Made by a program: the position numbers and the translations under genes
Shown here: positions 1 to 23,924 of the stretch, in pieces
Numbering within the stretch: the stretch's first letter is position 1
How the letters are laid out: each line of letters opens with the position of its first letter
From: Mustela lutreola
Taxonomy: Eukaryota; Chordata; Mammalia; Carnivora; Mustelidae
Assembly: GCF_030435805.1 (NCBI RefSeq)
Contig: NC_081305.1
Span: 50,564,001 to 50,628,000 of the forward strand
Direction of reading: 5' to 3'
Length of the DNA: 64,000 bases
The notes under the pieces: model-generated
Databases searched by the model: none
Told to the model about the DNA's origin: nothing
Seen by the model: the letters and a program-made list of their open reading frames with translations, nothing else

Positions 1-545
1 CTGAAGGATAATGTAAATGTTATACATCAAACCAGTGAAATGGGAAAATTAAGAACCAAGTCAATGATCTAAGCTATTGTACCAAGAATTTAGAAAAAGA
101 ATAGCAAATTATTCCAAATGAAGGTAGAAGAAGGGAAATTAAAGTGATAAGAGAAGCTACTAATGAGGTCAAACAAAAAAATAGAGAAGAATCAATGAAG
201 CCCAAAATGTTCATTTTTGTATATATTCATCATATGTTGAAATCCTAGTCACAATGGCCAAGGAACAGAGAGAGAGAAGGCACACAACACATCACCAGTC
301 AGGACAGTATCACATCCTACACACTTTAAATCGATAACAGAGTTTATTATGTTCACTCTTATTAATTGTTATTATATTATGAACAATTTTATGCCAAAAT
401 ATTAGAGAAGGTAGATGAAACAGACAAAATCCTCAGAAATACAGGTTACCAAACTAACGGACACCAGGATGAATAGAAAATCGGAATCACTGTGTGTAAA
501 ACGCAGTGAGTATGCAGTTAAAGTTTTTCCCACTAAAGTGGTGAA
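1..545 (+). repeat. L1 LINE fragment (ORF2 part), eroded
   Basis: A-rich sequence that reads like degenerate L1 ORF2 in sense. Stretches such as 'TAGAAAAAGAATAGCAAATT' near 90 and 'GAACAATTTTATGCCAAAAT' near 381 follow the order of the L1 reverse-transcriptase/linker region as I remember it. No long reading frame survives. The left end is cut by the window edge. Confidence 0.6.
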
Positions 546-1639
546 CTGAGTCTGGAAAGTTTCACTGGTGAATGCCCCCAAATACTGAAGCACTTGTGAA
601 ATATACACACACGAGCACATGGACACACCTACACTTGTGAATATGTGAACACACGCACACTTGTGGACATGTCTACACGCATGAACATGTAGCACACACG
701 AACACACACGTGCACATACACATACCGAACTCACACAGGCTTCCCCTGAGAATAGAGAAAGATGGAGTACTTCCCCAGCCCGTTTTATCAGGCCTGAAAA
801 AACAAAAATTGACATGAGAATCTGACGAGAAGAACCAACCAATTAAGTAAAGGGGGGAAAACGTGCTAAGTACTGAATGGATAGACTAGGGACTCCAGCC
901 TGGCTGTTTCCACCTGGACACCCCCTGCTGATGAGACTGGGTGCTGTAAGTGCCCAATTCGACGTTACTTTGCCTAATTCTCATTTGTTGCCTACTATTA
1001 CCTTCATCGATGTGTGGAATCATTTCCTCTTCTATTCCTCTTCCTTAAGCTCCTTGGAGGAACTATCTTAAGCATCCTGACTTGGGTTCTCTTAGGTTTC
1101 TATAATAATAATGTTTTCTTTCCTTCTGGAAACTGAATGAATGAATGAATAAATAAATAGTATGATTATTCATGGATCACAAAATTGTATGCATGAACTA
1201 TCCAAAATAAGGTAAAGACCTATTACTCTAATCTGAAAAGGATTTATGCCACGTCACTTGAAACATCAATCGATATACAAAAATCAATTACATCTCGGAG
1301 GTCCTGTTTGGGGCCAAGAGGAAGTGGACACCCGTTTCCCTGCAGAACCCCATTGTTCACAGGTGAAACTCCCACAGACTATAAACAAGACCCATGAGTA
1401 CTCTGAAAAGTGGAGCAAAATCGGCCGCCAGGCTCAGACTATGAAGACCCCAGGAAGGACACAGCTGAGGTCACAGGAGGGCACGTGGGGCCCCTGGACT
1501 CTGTGCCTTCCACGTGGCAGTAATGAGTCAGCACCCCAGCAATGTGCCAGGAGAGGCCTCTGAGACCGAAGATATAAAAGATCCAGACCCTCAAAACATC
1601 ACATCCAAACCCGCCAGGTCTCCATTAAAAAAAAAAGTC
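546..1639. other. Gene-free stretch, mostly unassigned
   Basis: I see no exon here. Bases 600-725 are a degenerate CA/TG-rich microsatellite. A short AATG/AATA tetranucleotide run lies near 1134-1160. A stretch of about 45 bases at 1043-1087 is almost identical to 4295-4339, inside the insertion in the left Tigger1 copy. The rest (1090-1640) is not recognised. Confidence 0.5.
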
Positions 1640-1960
1640 ACTCATCCAAATAACATGGAGGACAAGGGGAGATGGAGAGGAGAAGGGAGTTGAGGGAAAT
1701 TGGAAGGGGAGATGAATCATGAGAGACTATGGACTCTGAAAAACAATCTGAGGGTTCTGTAGGGGCGTGGAGTGGGAGGTTGGGGGAACCAGGTGGTGGG
1801 TATTAGGGAGGGCATGGATTGCATGGAGCACTGGGTGTGGTGCAAAAACAATGAATACTGTTACGCTGAAAAGAAATAAAAATAAATAAAATAATAAAAA
1901 AAAAGAAAAAAGAAAAGAAATTTTAAAATTTTTTAAAAGGTCACTCATCATAACAAGAGC
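1640..1960 (+). repeat. L1 LINE 3' end, carnivore type
   Basis: This matches the layout of a carnivore L1 3' UTR. It has a G-rich purine run (1655-1710), a block reading 'GAGCACTGGGTGTGGTGCAA' at about 1826, then an A-rich tail with AATAAA-like units to about 1915. It is 5'-truncated, as most L1 insertions are. Confidence 0.7.
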
Positions 1961-3429
1961 CAGGAAAATCTCCTTGGAGTGAAAAAGAGCAGGTGCATAG
2001 ATGCTAGCTCTCCACCAACACTGTTTCAGACAAGGACTCCAAGGCCAATGCAATGGAAATGCTTCAAGGAGCCATTACACATACACACATGCTTCAGACA
2101 CATCCAAAAATATACTGGTGCCATTTTCCCAACAGCTTTTGCTCACTTCGTCTCACTAGGTCAGATCTGGGTAATTATCCCAATATTTCAAGCTTTATTA
2201 TCATTATTGTGTATGTGTGTGTGATGGTGATCTGTGAGCTTGGATGTCACTATCATCATTGTTTTGGGGGCACCACAAACCACACCCACATAAGACAATG
2301 AATGTGGGTTCTCGACGCCCCATCAACCTACCGTTCCCCGTCTCGCGCCCTCTCCCCGGGGCCTCCCTGCTCCCTGAGACCCGGCAGTACTGAGATGAGG
2401 CTGGTTAATACTCCCACCGTGGCCTGCCAGGGTCCGGTGAAAGGAAGAGATGAACGTCTCTCCCTCTAAATCCAGCGCGAGAACTGACTAAGCTTAGGGA
2501 GGAAGGCGGGTCGAAGGCCAATCTCAGGCCCAAGCCAGGTCTGTTGTGCCAAACGGCCCAGCTGTAAGCACAAAGGATAAGGTTCTGAACACTATTGCAA
2601 GAGCTCATCCCGAGCAAGGCCCTGACTCCCTTCAATTCTGTGAAGGCCCAGGGAGGCGTGGAGCCTGCAGACCCGTTTGAAGCCCGCAGAGGTGGTTCAG
2701 CAGGTGGGAGGAAAGAAGCCGTCCCCAGGACAGTGTAAGGCGAAGCAGCTGGTGCTGACAGAGGAGCCGACGCGAGTTACCCGGAGCCAGCTGATGTGAT
2801 CCGCCTCAGCGACTGCACTAACCACGGATCTCCAGTGTGGACGGGACAGCCTCCTGCTGGCAGAGGATGCCATGTAGGACTCCCATTACTAGAGAGAAGT
2901 CAGTGCCGGCCTCAAAGCCGCAGAGGACAGGCTAAGTCCTGCCAGGGGCTAAGGCAGTTGGGGCTTTAAGCTGGAGCCCGTGCTCAGGGACACTCTGAGA
3001 CTCCTAGAGCCCTCGGGAATGATGCTCGATCTCCTCTGCCTGGGCTCCGTCGGCGCAGCAGCAAAGCCTGGATGGCGGCACATCTCTTTACAACATGGTT
3101 ACTGAATATTTTAAGCCCAGTCTTGAGACCTACTGGTCAGAGGGAAAACAACCATCCTTGTCCCTGGTGACAATGCACCTGGTGACCCATGGGCTCCGAT
3201 GGGTATGTTCAACGAGATTAATGTTGTGTTCACACCTGCGAACACAACACCCGTCCTGCAGCCCATGGATCAAGGCGTCCTTTCAACATTCAGGTCTTAG
3301 CATGAGCAAACACGATTTGCAAGGCTGTAGCTGCCTTAGTGATGGCTCTGATGCACCTGGGCAAAGTCGACTGAAAACCTTCTGGAGAAGATTTAGCATT
3401 CTAGACGCCATTAAGGGCACTTGGGATTT

Positions 3430-3547
3430 GGGGTGCCTGGGTGGCTCAGCCGGTTAAGCATCCGACTCTTGATCTCAGCTCAGGTCTTGATCTCAGGGTG
3501 GTGAGTTCAAGTTCTACACCTATGGAGGCTACTTAAAAAAATAAAAG
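3430..3547 (+). repeat. CanSINE inside the left Tigger1 copy
   Basis: Starts 'GGGGTGCCTGGGTGGCTCAG' and ends in a short A-rich tail. The same insertion at the same Tigger1 position occurs in the right copy (30437-30549). It therefore predates the duplication of the element, or was copied between the arms by gene conversion. Confidence 0.9.
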
Positions 3548-4105
3548 AACATTGGTAATTCATGGGAAGAGCTCCCACCTTAACAGGCGTTTGGAAGAAG
3601 TGGATTCCAACCCTCATGGGTGACTCTGAAGGGCTCAAGGCTTCAGGGACGAAGTCACTATCAGAGTGGTGGGAAGAGCAAGAGAACCTGAAGTTGCTGT
3701 GGAGCCTGAAGAAGGGACTGCACCACGGCAAGCTCGCGGTCAAACTCGAACGGACGAGGAGCCGCTTCTGAAGGAGTAGCAAAGAGAGGGTTTCCCTGAG
3801 TCGGAAGCTACACCTGGAGAAGATGCTGTGCACGTTGTTGAAATGACAACTGAGGATTTGGACTATCAAACAGACTTGGTAAAGCAGCGGCAGAGTTTTA
3901 GAGCTTCGACTCCCAATTTCGAAAGCAGCTACAGAAAGCAGTCCTATTGCGGTTAAATGCTGGCAAACAGCATCACCGGCCACCGAGAAGTTGGGACAGG
4001 AAGAGTCGATTGATGCGGCAAACTTCACTGTTGTCTTATTTTCAGAGTATTCCCAGCCACTCCATCTTCAGCATCCCTGACCCTGTCCAGGTAGCAGCCA
4101 CCAAC

Positions 4106-4672
4106 ATGGTGGAGACAACATTATAGGATTGTTCCCTTAGTGCCCACAGTTCTTGGTCACACTGCTTCGAAGAATGAAGAGTTAGACCCAACGAAGAGTG
4201 ATGGGCAGTCAAGTCTATTGAGCATAGTACGAAGCTCGCAGAGAGGGAGGGACCCCAAGAAGGTCGCTGTTTTGGAGTTCAAGTCTAGGGATCTTATAAG
4301 CTCCTTGGAGGAACTATCTTAAGCATCCTGAGTTGGGTCTGCTGTAGATTGGCTGCTAAGAAATCCCAATCAGGGTTTTGATTATGCACCCATTCACCTG
4401 TTGGGTTGTTTGCTTGTTGATGATCTTTAGGGCTGATCTGGAGACTAAATGCCTCAACTTGTGATGGTGACCAATGTTTTACGTTAATTGTTTTATTTCG
4501 GGATGTTTTGCAAAAGTCGCTTCTGCAGAGGCTGCTAGTCAGAATGCTATCATGGTTTTGTCTAAGCTGTGAAACAGGATGCTAGTGCGGTTTTTCTCTC
4601 AGCTGTCCTGGCTCTGTGTTTTCTTGTTGGGGACCCTGACCCTGAGGACCTACGTGTCCAATTAACCCCTAA
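4106..4672. repeat. LTR-like insertion in the left Tigger1 copy
   Basis: About 565 bases separate Tigger1 sequence ending 'CAGCCACCAAC' from Tigger1 sequence resuming 'CAAGCCTCTCCAGCAGC'. The insert starts with TG and has the size of a solo LTR, with a possible AACA-type short target repeat. The family is not recognised. It is absent from the right Tigger1 copy. I see no internal retroviral genes. Confidence 0.4.
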
Positions 4673-5034
4673 CAGCAAGCCTCTCCAGCAGCAGAAAGAT
4701 TACCACCCTGAAGGCTCAGATGATGGTCAGCACTTGTTACCAAAATGAAGTATTTTTAAAATTGAGCTGTGTGCATTGTGGGTTTTTTAGACATGCTGTT
4801 GCGCACGTCATAGACCACCCTGTAACATGAATAGAACTTTTAAATGCCCTGGGAAACCAAAAGTCCCTTGTCTTGCTTTACTACGTGCTTTCTTGGTGGT
4901 CTGGATGTCCAGAAAGGTCAAGTTGCTGCAGGCGATAAACAGCGCCAAGCTGGAGACGAACAAATAGCAAGATCAGAACATCTCCCCCGTTCCGCAAACC
5001 CAAAGGAAATCCCAAAATACGAGCCGCGGTTTGG

Positions 5035-11677
<6,643 letters not shown>

Positions 11678-11747
11678 ACCTACCCTTCCCATCCACCCCA
11701 CCCCCTACCCCCCAGGACCCATGGATTGTCTAGTTTCCCAGTCACAT

Positions 11748-11753
11748 AATAAA
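11748..11753 (+). terminator. RPS9: RPS9 poly(A) signal
   Basis: AATAAA 71 bases past the RPS9 stop codon, giving the short 3' UTR usual for a ribosomal protein gene. Confidence 0.85.
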
Positions 11754-11777
11754 AGAACCAATGCTTTGGAACTGGTA

Positions 11778-11783
11778 TTTATT
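11778..11783 (-). terminator. Candidate LILRB poly(A) signal
   Basis: TTTATT on +, so AATAAA on -. It is the only such hexamer I see between the LILRB stop codon (12833) and this point. It lies only 25 bases beyond the RPS9 signal on the other strand. Use of it would make the two transcripts meet or overlap by a few bases. Confidence 0.45.
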
Positions 11784-12832
11784 GGTGTATCTGTCTGCCT
11801 CCATTTTCTGAACATAGCAGCCTCAGGGTGGGGAGAGGCACAGGCCAGGTCCTTGATCAGGTTCCCTCCAGCTAGTCCTTGCCACCCCCTCAGAAGGGCC
11901 TGGTGAGCCTGCCAGCTGGTGGTCCTCACTCCTTGGGGCAAGGGTACAGTGGTGAGCAGCAAAAACACCACTTCTGTGTTTCAGCAGGGACACCAGCAGT
12001 GTTAGGGGAAGTTCTTGAGCCAGTTATTTGCATGGAGGTTGGGTGATTCCTTTCTGGGCAGAGGAAGTAGCAAGTGGAGGCAAGGCTAGCCCAGCGTCTC
12101 TTAAGGGCTTTGGATCTTGCCCTCAGAAAAAGAAGTCAGGGTTAGGGTTGTCAGGAGCTGAAGGCTGACCTTTGGGTTGCAGGTGAGGGTAAACGCATTT
12201 AATTGGGATTTGCTGGGGAGCTCTGGACGGGAAGGACAGGCTGGTTTCAACGCTTATATTGGTGTGGTTGGGAGGGGACAGCTGAGGCACCCTGCTCCCC
12301 TCCCCCGCATCTAGAGTTTCTGAACAAAGGTCAGGAGGGAGACCAGCTTCCCTTTTCTCTGCCTTGTTGAGAAGCTGCATGGGACAGAGGAAAGGGCTTG
12401 GTCTCAGGAAACGGGAAGCCTTTGCCATTGAGCAACCTCACTGCTCACGAGTCCCATCTTTTGAGGCCTTGGACTCTCAGGTCATTTGAAAGTGCTCAGT
12501 TTCAGTGTGATGGCCCTGGGTCATGGGATGTTGCCAAGCTGCCAGGAAGCCTCCAGAAGGTTCCTAGCTCTTGGAGCTTAGTGCTGTGTTCCCACTACAC
12601 CACAAGGGTTGCCACTTGGTAACGAACAGACTTGGGGCTTCCTATGTATCCTTCCAGAATTGTATGATCAGCTGTGTCCTTGAAATTCTGGAAGCAATCA
12701 ACTTCCACAAGGTCTCCTGAGTTCCTGGTTCTTGTCCTACCTGCAAGCTGGCTGGGGGCCGCTCCTGTGCCTTCCAGGGTCCCTGCAGGGAGCCTTCCAG
12801 ATCCCTGGAGTGGGGGGTATGAGTCTGCTGGG

Positions 12833-17964
<5,132 letters not shown>

Positions 17965-20600
17965 GGTCCCCAGCCGTGCAGACAGCTTATAAAGTCCTCA
18001 GCGTGTGCTAGATTGACAGATGCATGGGGTATGGTACAACCCAGGCCCCGTGTTCCTCATCACAGGTCCTAGAGGGATGGCCTCACAGGAAGGGGAAGAG
18101 CCCCTGCCAGGGCCTCTCTGTGCTCTCCCTGAAGGGTGACCCGAGAGCAGCGGGTCCTAGGATCTTTCAGACAGACTGAATCTTGTCTCCCCAGACCCCA
18201 CTCTGTCTGCTTCCTCCCCAGCAAGCCCAAGTCTAGAGGGCAACACTGGTTCTAGGACTCAAGGCTGGGGGAGGTAGGACAGGGCCTGGGAATCAGCCCA
18301 ATTTCAGTTCCCCTTCTGCCCTGTCTCGCACAGAGGCTGGGTGACCTGGGCTGAGACACTTCCCTTTCCTGAGCTTCTGTCAATGTAAGTTTTCGTCCTT
18401 CCTCCCACCACGCTGGCAATCAGCCCATGTTTAGTGAGCAGTGGCCACATCCGGTCATGGTGCCAGGCACTGGGGACTCATTGGTGAGAGGACAGACTCG
18501 TTCCCTGGACTAGAAGGGCTGTGGCTAGTGACAACAGACAATACAAATATTTAGGTGGGAAACGATTCTATTATAGCCTTGTAAGACTGTTCCAAGTTGA
18601 AAGAAAAGAGAACACAGGGAATCGTGAGAATTGTAACATGTAGACATCTCAGAGTCTGGGTCCTTGTTGTGAGCAGTCCTGGGGGATGGAGTGACGGAAG
18701 GCGTGAGCTGGGGCAGAGATGAGCACAGAGATGGGACGTGGGGGGCGTCCTCCACTGAAACGATTCGAGCTCTTCTCAGAACTGAGGCTGGGGCCTGTCA
18801 CAGGACTGGAGCACGCCTGGGAAGATTTTAACCAGTAGTCAGTCAAACAAGTTTCCGTCTGGAAACGACTAACGCTCTAGGAAATACTGACAGTTAGTAG
18901 CCCCCCCCGCCCGCCCCCAGCATTTACCTGCTCCCCAGGTGGTGTGTTGGTCCGTGTTTAGGCCGTGTGTGTGTAGTTTCCTCACTTAAGCCCTTACACA
19001 AACCTGTCACACAAAACGCTTGTGCGTTGAGCAGAGTGAGCCAGGATGGCAGGTTGGAGAGGAGGTGGCCAGGGGCAGCTTGGCTGAGGGGCCGGAGAAG
19101 GCAAGTGGCCTTGTTAATAGCTCAGTTTGTGGTGTTTGGGGAGATGTTGGAGGGTGAGTTGTGTTTGCTGGGGCTGATGGCTTTGGTCTAACAGTCACAG
19201 CCTGGAGGAAGACATGGTGCAACTTGGACCTTCTGAAGGAGAGTGTAGGAGGGTTTGGAGCTTCCCATAGGATCAGACCAGCCTGGTGATCAGAAGGATC
19301 CTCTGGGGAGGAATGAACCGGGGAGAGGAAGCCCAGCTGGAGGCGCAGGGGGAGGCTGACGCGCTGGTGCAGCCCCGCTCCTTGAGTCTTGGGATGGGCT
19401 GGACCATGTTAAGAGGGTCTCGGGCCGGGTGTATCCGGTGAGTGGACATGAGCTCCAGAGCACGAGGAGCACAGGCTATTCCACCGTCCGTCTGGTGCCT
19501 GGAGGAGCCGGTGGGGCCACCCCCGGAGGATGACCCAGGGAGAGGCAGGCTTTGGGAGGTGCCCTGAAGACAAATCGTCGTTTCTCAGAAGGAAGCATGG
19601 CCCTTCCTCCTGCCCCGGGATCATGGGTTTTCTCGGCCCCCCACACTTCCCTTCCCTGACTTCCTACTTTCTCTAAGTCAGCACCCTCTTTATCATCATC
19701 GCTCCTTTTGAACCTCCAGTTCATTTCTGCCTCCTCGGGTCCAGTCCTCCCCTGGGCAGAGCTCTCCATCCCATACTGTGAATTCCTTCCCCAGGCACAG
19801 GGTTTTAAGAGGCAATTCAGCTCCGGAAGTTAGAGCTGAAACACTTAATGTCATTCTTCAGCAGATAATTCCCCTTTCTGAGTCTCCTGTTCCTCATAGT
19901 GACAACACAGTGGCCTCTACCCTCAGGACCGCTGGGGTCCCGGAGGCATGGAGGGGCTCATCTGGGGTGATTTCATGTGTGGTTTGCAGACATTGAGATG
20001 ACCACAGCTCCAGAGTTCATATGGGGCCAGCTGAAGGCCACAGCCAACATCCACGGCAAGCTCACGGAAAGCTTTGTTAGATTCATGGCCACAGTTGAAT
20101 TAGAGTAACTGAAGTGGCAGAAGTGCAGCGTGAATCCCTAAACAAGCAGAGACCAGCGCTGAGTAGGCCTGGTCGCAAGTCCCAGGGACCGGCCCAGGAT
20201 CTGGATTTTTGCTGTGTATGTGTGGAGACAGGGGGCAAAGCCCCAGAGGAGACACGGGGTTCCCAGTGTAAGCTGCTGCCTGTCTGAACAGGGACTACAG
20301 TGTCCCCTCTCCTCGGTACGAGCTAACTCCCAGAATTCAGCTCCTTTATCCAGTTGTGAGCAAAAGCCCTTCATGCAATATGGGCGGGCGTCGATGTGTG
20401 GAGCTCAGGTCTGAGTCCGCCAAGCATTGCCGGCGCCCTCCGTCGGGCACACCTACAAACCGTGAGTCTGAAGCAATTGCAAGCTGGTCAGTTGTTTAGG
20501 GCTTCACAGTGCAGGGAAATGGGGGTGACAACCTCTGTGAAAGATCAGCTCGGTGGCAAAATGACCAAGTGCATGTGACAACCATGCCATGAAAAATAGA
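17965..20600. other. Intergenic stretch upstream of LILRB
   Basis: Presumed 5' flank of LILRB. I see no clear TATA or CpG island, as is usual for leukocyte receptors. A MIR-like piece lies at about 18285-18400 ('GGGTGACCTGGGCTGAGACA'). An old low-copy repeat of the 'GTGCCAGGCACTGGGGACTC' type lies at about 18455-18600. A C-run is at 18901-18908. The remainder (18650-20600) shows no exon and is not recognised. Confidence 0.5.
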
Positions 20601-21135
20601 GCACAGACCCCACGCACTGTGGGAATTCCCAACAAAGACAAAGGGAATAAATTGAAAATTGGGAAGAGATTTAAAAATAAGCATGCTTTAAAACCTCAGA
20701 CAGTTAGAGGAAGACATGACATTCATGATACAAGAAGCGTTTAGTGGAAAAAAGAGTGCTAAGGAAATTTCATAGATAAAAACTCACTAATTGAATAAAA
20801 AGATCGATTCCATAGTAAACATTAGATAATTGATCAGAAAATTGGGGAATTAGACAATGAAACTCAGGAAGTATCCCAGAATGCAGCTGGACATCATAAA
20901 AATAAAAGCCAAAAAGATAAAATCTGACACATGGAGGATAGAATAACTAGGTCCCAAGACACATTTGTCCTTCATTTTAGTGGAGAAAATGAGAGAATGA
21001 TCCAGTAGCAGTAGTCAGGTGTTGTTGTTAAGGGTTTTTTGGAAGTGAAACCAGAGAAATGGTCAGCCTGGGCTGTGAAAGCTGAACTGTGACTGGGAGC
21101 TACATCCTCGAAAGCAGGTAAAAATGTCAGTTAGT

Positions 21136-21352
21136 GGGACAACCTGGGTGACTCAGTTGGTTAACTATCTAGCTTTGGCTCAGCTCATGATCCCAGAGTC
21201 CTGGGTTTGAGTCCCATGTTGGGCTCCTTGCTCAGCAGGGAGCCTGCTTCTCCCTCTACTGCCGCCTCTGTGTTCTCTCGCTCTCTCTCTCTCTGTCTCT
21301 CTCTCTCTCTATCTCTCTCTCTCTGTCAAATAAATAAATAAAATCTTTTTAA
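21136..21352 (+). repeat. CanSINE with long CT tract
   Basis: Forward CanSINE. Its internal pyrimidine tract (21270-21325) is expanded to a CT microsatellite before the AAATA tail. Confidence 0.85.
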
Positions 21353-21552
21353 AAAATGTCAGTGAGGATGTAACCAGGTTGACAACCTGGTCAAACAAAC
21401 AAGAATCCACATTCCCCAGAAGACTTTATCAGAACACAGTGCCTCCTAATGTAATATTCAAAGAAACAGTAAAGTCTCGGTAACACTCAAAGGAAAAATA
21501 TTCAATGGACACCAACCCTGAGTTGACCAACAATTTAAAGCCTCTTCTTGTT

Positions 21553-21755
21553 AAGGATTTATTTATTTATTTGGGGGGAGGAGGGCAAAAGGAGAGGGAG
21601 AGAGAAGGGACCTCAGGCAGACTCCCTGCTGAGCTCAGAGCCTAATGTGTGGCTCCATCTCATGACCCTGAGACCACGACCTGAGCCAAAATCAAGATGC
21701 TTAACTTACGAGGCCACTCAGGTGCTTAACTGATGGGGCCACCCAGATGCCCCCA
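21553..21755 (-). repeat. CanSINE, reverse
   Basis: Begins with the (ATTT)n complement of the tail and ends with a degenerate copy of the head. The head region 'GAGGCCACTCAGGTGCTTAA' is partly repeated. Confidence 0.8.
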
Positions 21756-22318
21756 AAGCCATTTTTATAATCAAACTTCATGAAATAAGGACAAACACTC
21801 TTGAAATAAATAGAAAAATATAGACTTCTCTCAGCAAAGAAATTATAATGGGGGGAGGAAATTGGAGAACTGAAAAATTGAGTAACTGAAATTTTAAAAT
21901 TCCTTGTGTCTAATGACAGAATGAAGATAACAGAGCCAGGAGTCAGTGAGCTTGAAAACAGAACAATCTGAGCAGAAGAGAAAAAAATACTTTAAAAAAT
22001 GAACACAGGTTGAGGGATTTGTGGAACAATTTACATAACTGATCTGCCAGCAAAAGAATGCTATCACTGAAGGAAAAAAGTTTCAAGAAATAAATAACTG
22101 TCCATTTGTTGAAAGTCAGATTTGTTGAAAGTCAGACATTTCCATGTTCAAGAGGCTAAGCAAATGAAAAATAGGATAAGCTTTAAAAACCATGCCCACA
22201 TACATCAAAATTGAACTGGTCAAAACCAAAAAAGAAAAAAAAAGAGAAAATGCCACGTTACATAAGAGGGAAAACAATTTGAATAACTACAGATTTCACA
22301 TCAGAAATCATCCTGGTG

Positions 22319-22523
22319 GGGCACCTGGGTGGCTCAGTGGGTTAAAGCCTCTGCCTTCGGCTCAGGTCATGATCCCAGGGTCCTGGGATCGAGCCCCACA
22401 TCTGGCTCTCTGCTCAGCAGGGAGCCTGCTTCCCTTCCTCTCTCTGCCTGCCTCTCTGCCTACTTGTGATCTCTGTTTGTCAAATAAATAAAATATATAT
22501 ATATATATTTAAAAAAAAAAAAA
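22319..22523 (+). repeat. CanSINE, first at a shared target
   Basis: Forward near-consensus CanSINE. Target 'AGAAATCATCCTGGT' flanks it at about 22302 and 22525. Confidence 0.93.
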
Positions 22524-22538
22524 AGAAATCATCCTGGT

Positions 22539-22941
22539 TAGGGGAACTTGGGTGGCTAAGTTGGTTCAGAGTCTGCCTTCAGGGGCATCTGGGTGGCTCA
22601 GTGGGTTAAACCTCTGCCTTTGGCTCAGGTCATGATCTCAAAGTCCTGGGATCCAGCCCCACATTGGGCTCTCTGCTTGGCAGGGAGCCTGCTTCTCTCT
22701 CTCTCTGCCTGCTTCTCTGCCTACCTGTGATCTCTCTGTGTGTGTGTCAAATACATACATAAAATCTTTAAAAAAAAAAGAATTTGCCTTCAGTTTAGGT
22801 CATGGGTCCTGGGATCGAGCCTCAAATCAAGCTCCCTGCTCAGCACGGAGCCCACTTCTCCCTTTCCTTCTGCCTGCTGATCCCCCTGCTTGTGCTCTCT
22901 CTCTGTCAAATAAATTTTTTTTAATCTATTAAAAAAAAAAA
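22539..22941 (+). repeat. CanSINE, second at the same target, split by a nested SINE
   Basis: Outer element parts lie at 22539-22583 and about 22785-22941. The target 'AGAAATCATCCTGGT' recurs after its tail (about 22943), so this element used the same 15-base target as the one before it. Confidence 0.85.
22584..22778 (+). repeat. CanSINE nested in another CanSINE
   Basis: Inserted after the outer element's '(T)CTGCCTTCAG'. A slightly altered copy of that target ('TTTGCCTTCAG') follows its A-tail. Confidence 0.85.
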
Positions 22942-23438
22942 AGAAATCATCCTGGTCAGAAGTTTTTTAAGTTATGGAGAGCCAACCCAGAATTCTTCTG
23001 GATATATTGTTCAGGAATGGAAGCAAAATAAAGTCATTCTTAGAGGAAGGAACACATGGAGAATTTGTTGCCAGCAGCTATGCTCTACAAGAAATGATAA
23101 GGTATGTCTTCAGACAGAAAGGAATTCTAGGGGGAAACTAGGAAGAAAAGGGGAAGAACAAAAAAGGTAATTATCTAAGTAAATGTAATAGCATACTTCT
23201 GTTACATTCATTATAATATTGAAAGCAAAACCAATAAGGTCTGGTGGGGTTTGAATATATGTAGATATAATACATAGGACACCTGCAACGTAAGTTGTAA
23301 GGCTATTGTTTTTTCTGAAAAATGTGAAATATTAACTCTATGTAGACTCTGAAATTAGATAGGTACAATATCTACAGTAGCCATAGCCATTTTAAGAACA
23401 ACACACAAAGAGTTAGAGTTAAAACATCAGTAGAAAGG

Positions 23439-23622
23439 GGAGTCTGGGACGTTCAGTCGGCTAAGCATCCAACTCTTGATGTCAGCTCAGGTCATGATCT
23501 CAGGGTCATGAGGTCAAGCCCTGTGTCAGACTCTCCACTGGGCATGGAGCCTGCCTGAGATGCTCTCTTCCTCTCCCCTGCCCCTCCCTCCTCTCAAAAA
23601 AAAAAAAAAAAAAAAAAAGACA
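23439..23622 (+). repeat. CanSINE with long A tail
   Basis: Forward, older CanSINE type ('GTCGGCTAAGCATCCAACTC') ending in a run of about 22 A. Confidence 0.85.
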
Positions 23623-23924
23623 CCAATAAACTAATATGGAATACTTAAAAATATTCCAAAAAGCAAAAAGAAGGCAGGAGAGGGAAGACGGAGAAACAAA
23701 CAGTAAGAGGAAGACAAACAGAAAGCAAACAGTAAGATGGAAAACCTAAAATCAACCTGATCGGTAATTACATTAAATGTAAATGTGGAAAGCACAATTA
23801 AATGACAGAGACTGTAGGACTGGATTAACACCACCAAGACCCAGGCATGTGCAGTTGGTAAACAATGTGCAGGAGGTAAAAATTAAAGAATATGTTTGCA
23901 AACATCAATCAAAAGAAAGCTTAA

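Larger units (their letters stand above)
2109..4908 (+). mobile_element. Tigger1-like DNA transposon, left inverted copy
   Basis: An old, dead Tc1/mariner-pogo element of the Tigger1 type. Its 5' part begins near 2109 with sequence matching Tigger1 about 100 bases inside the left end. Transposase remnants can still be read: 'KTFWRRFSILDAIK' near 3380-3420 and 'LTGVWKKWIPTLMGDSEG' near 3580-3634. The 3' non-coding part continues to about 4908, without a clear terminal repeat. Stops, frameshifts and internal deletions are present, so it is not mobile. It is interrupted by a CanSINE (3430-3547) and an LTR-like insertion (about 4106-4672). The 2109-4105 part is repeated in inverted orientation at about 29.9-31.85 kb, at roughly 93-97% identity by eye. 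The two copies share the SINE and many private changes, so they are duplicates of one insertion. Confidence 0.85.

Noticed and set aside
17965-20600. A second LILR gene or pseudogene upstream of the LILRB gene
   Set aside because: I looked for Ig-domain signatures (paired cysteines with GxYxC, WSxPSD-like ends) on both strands and saw none.
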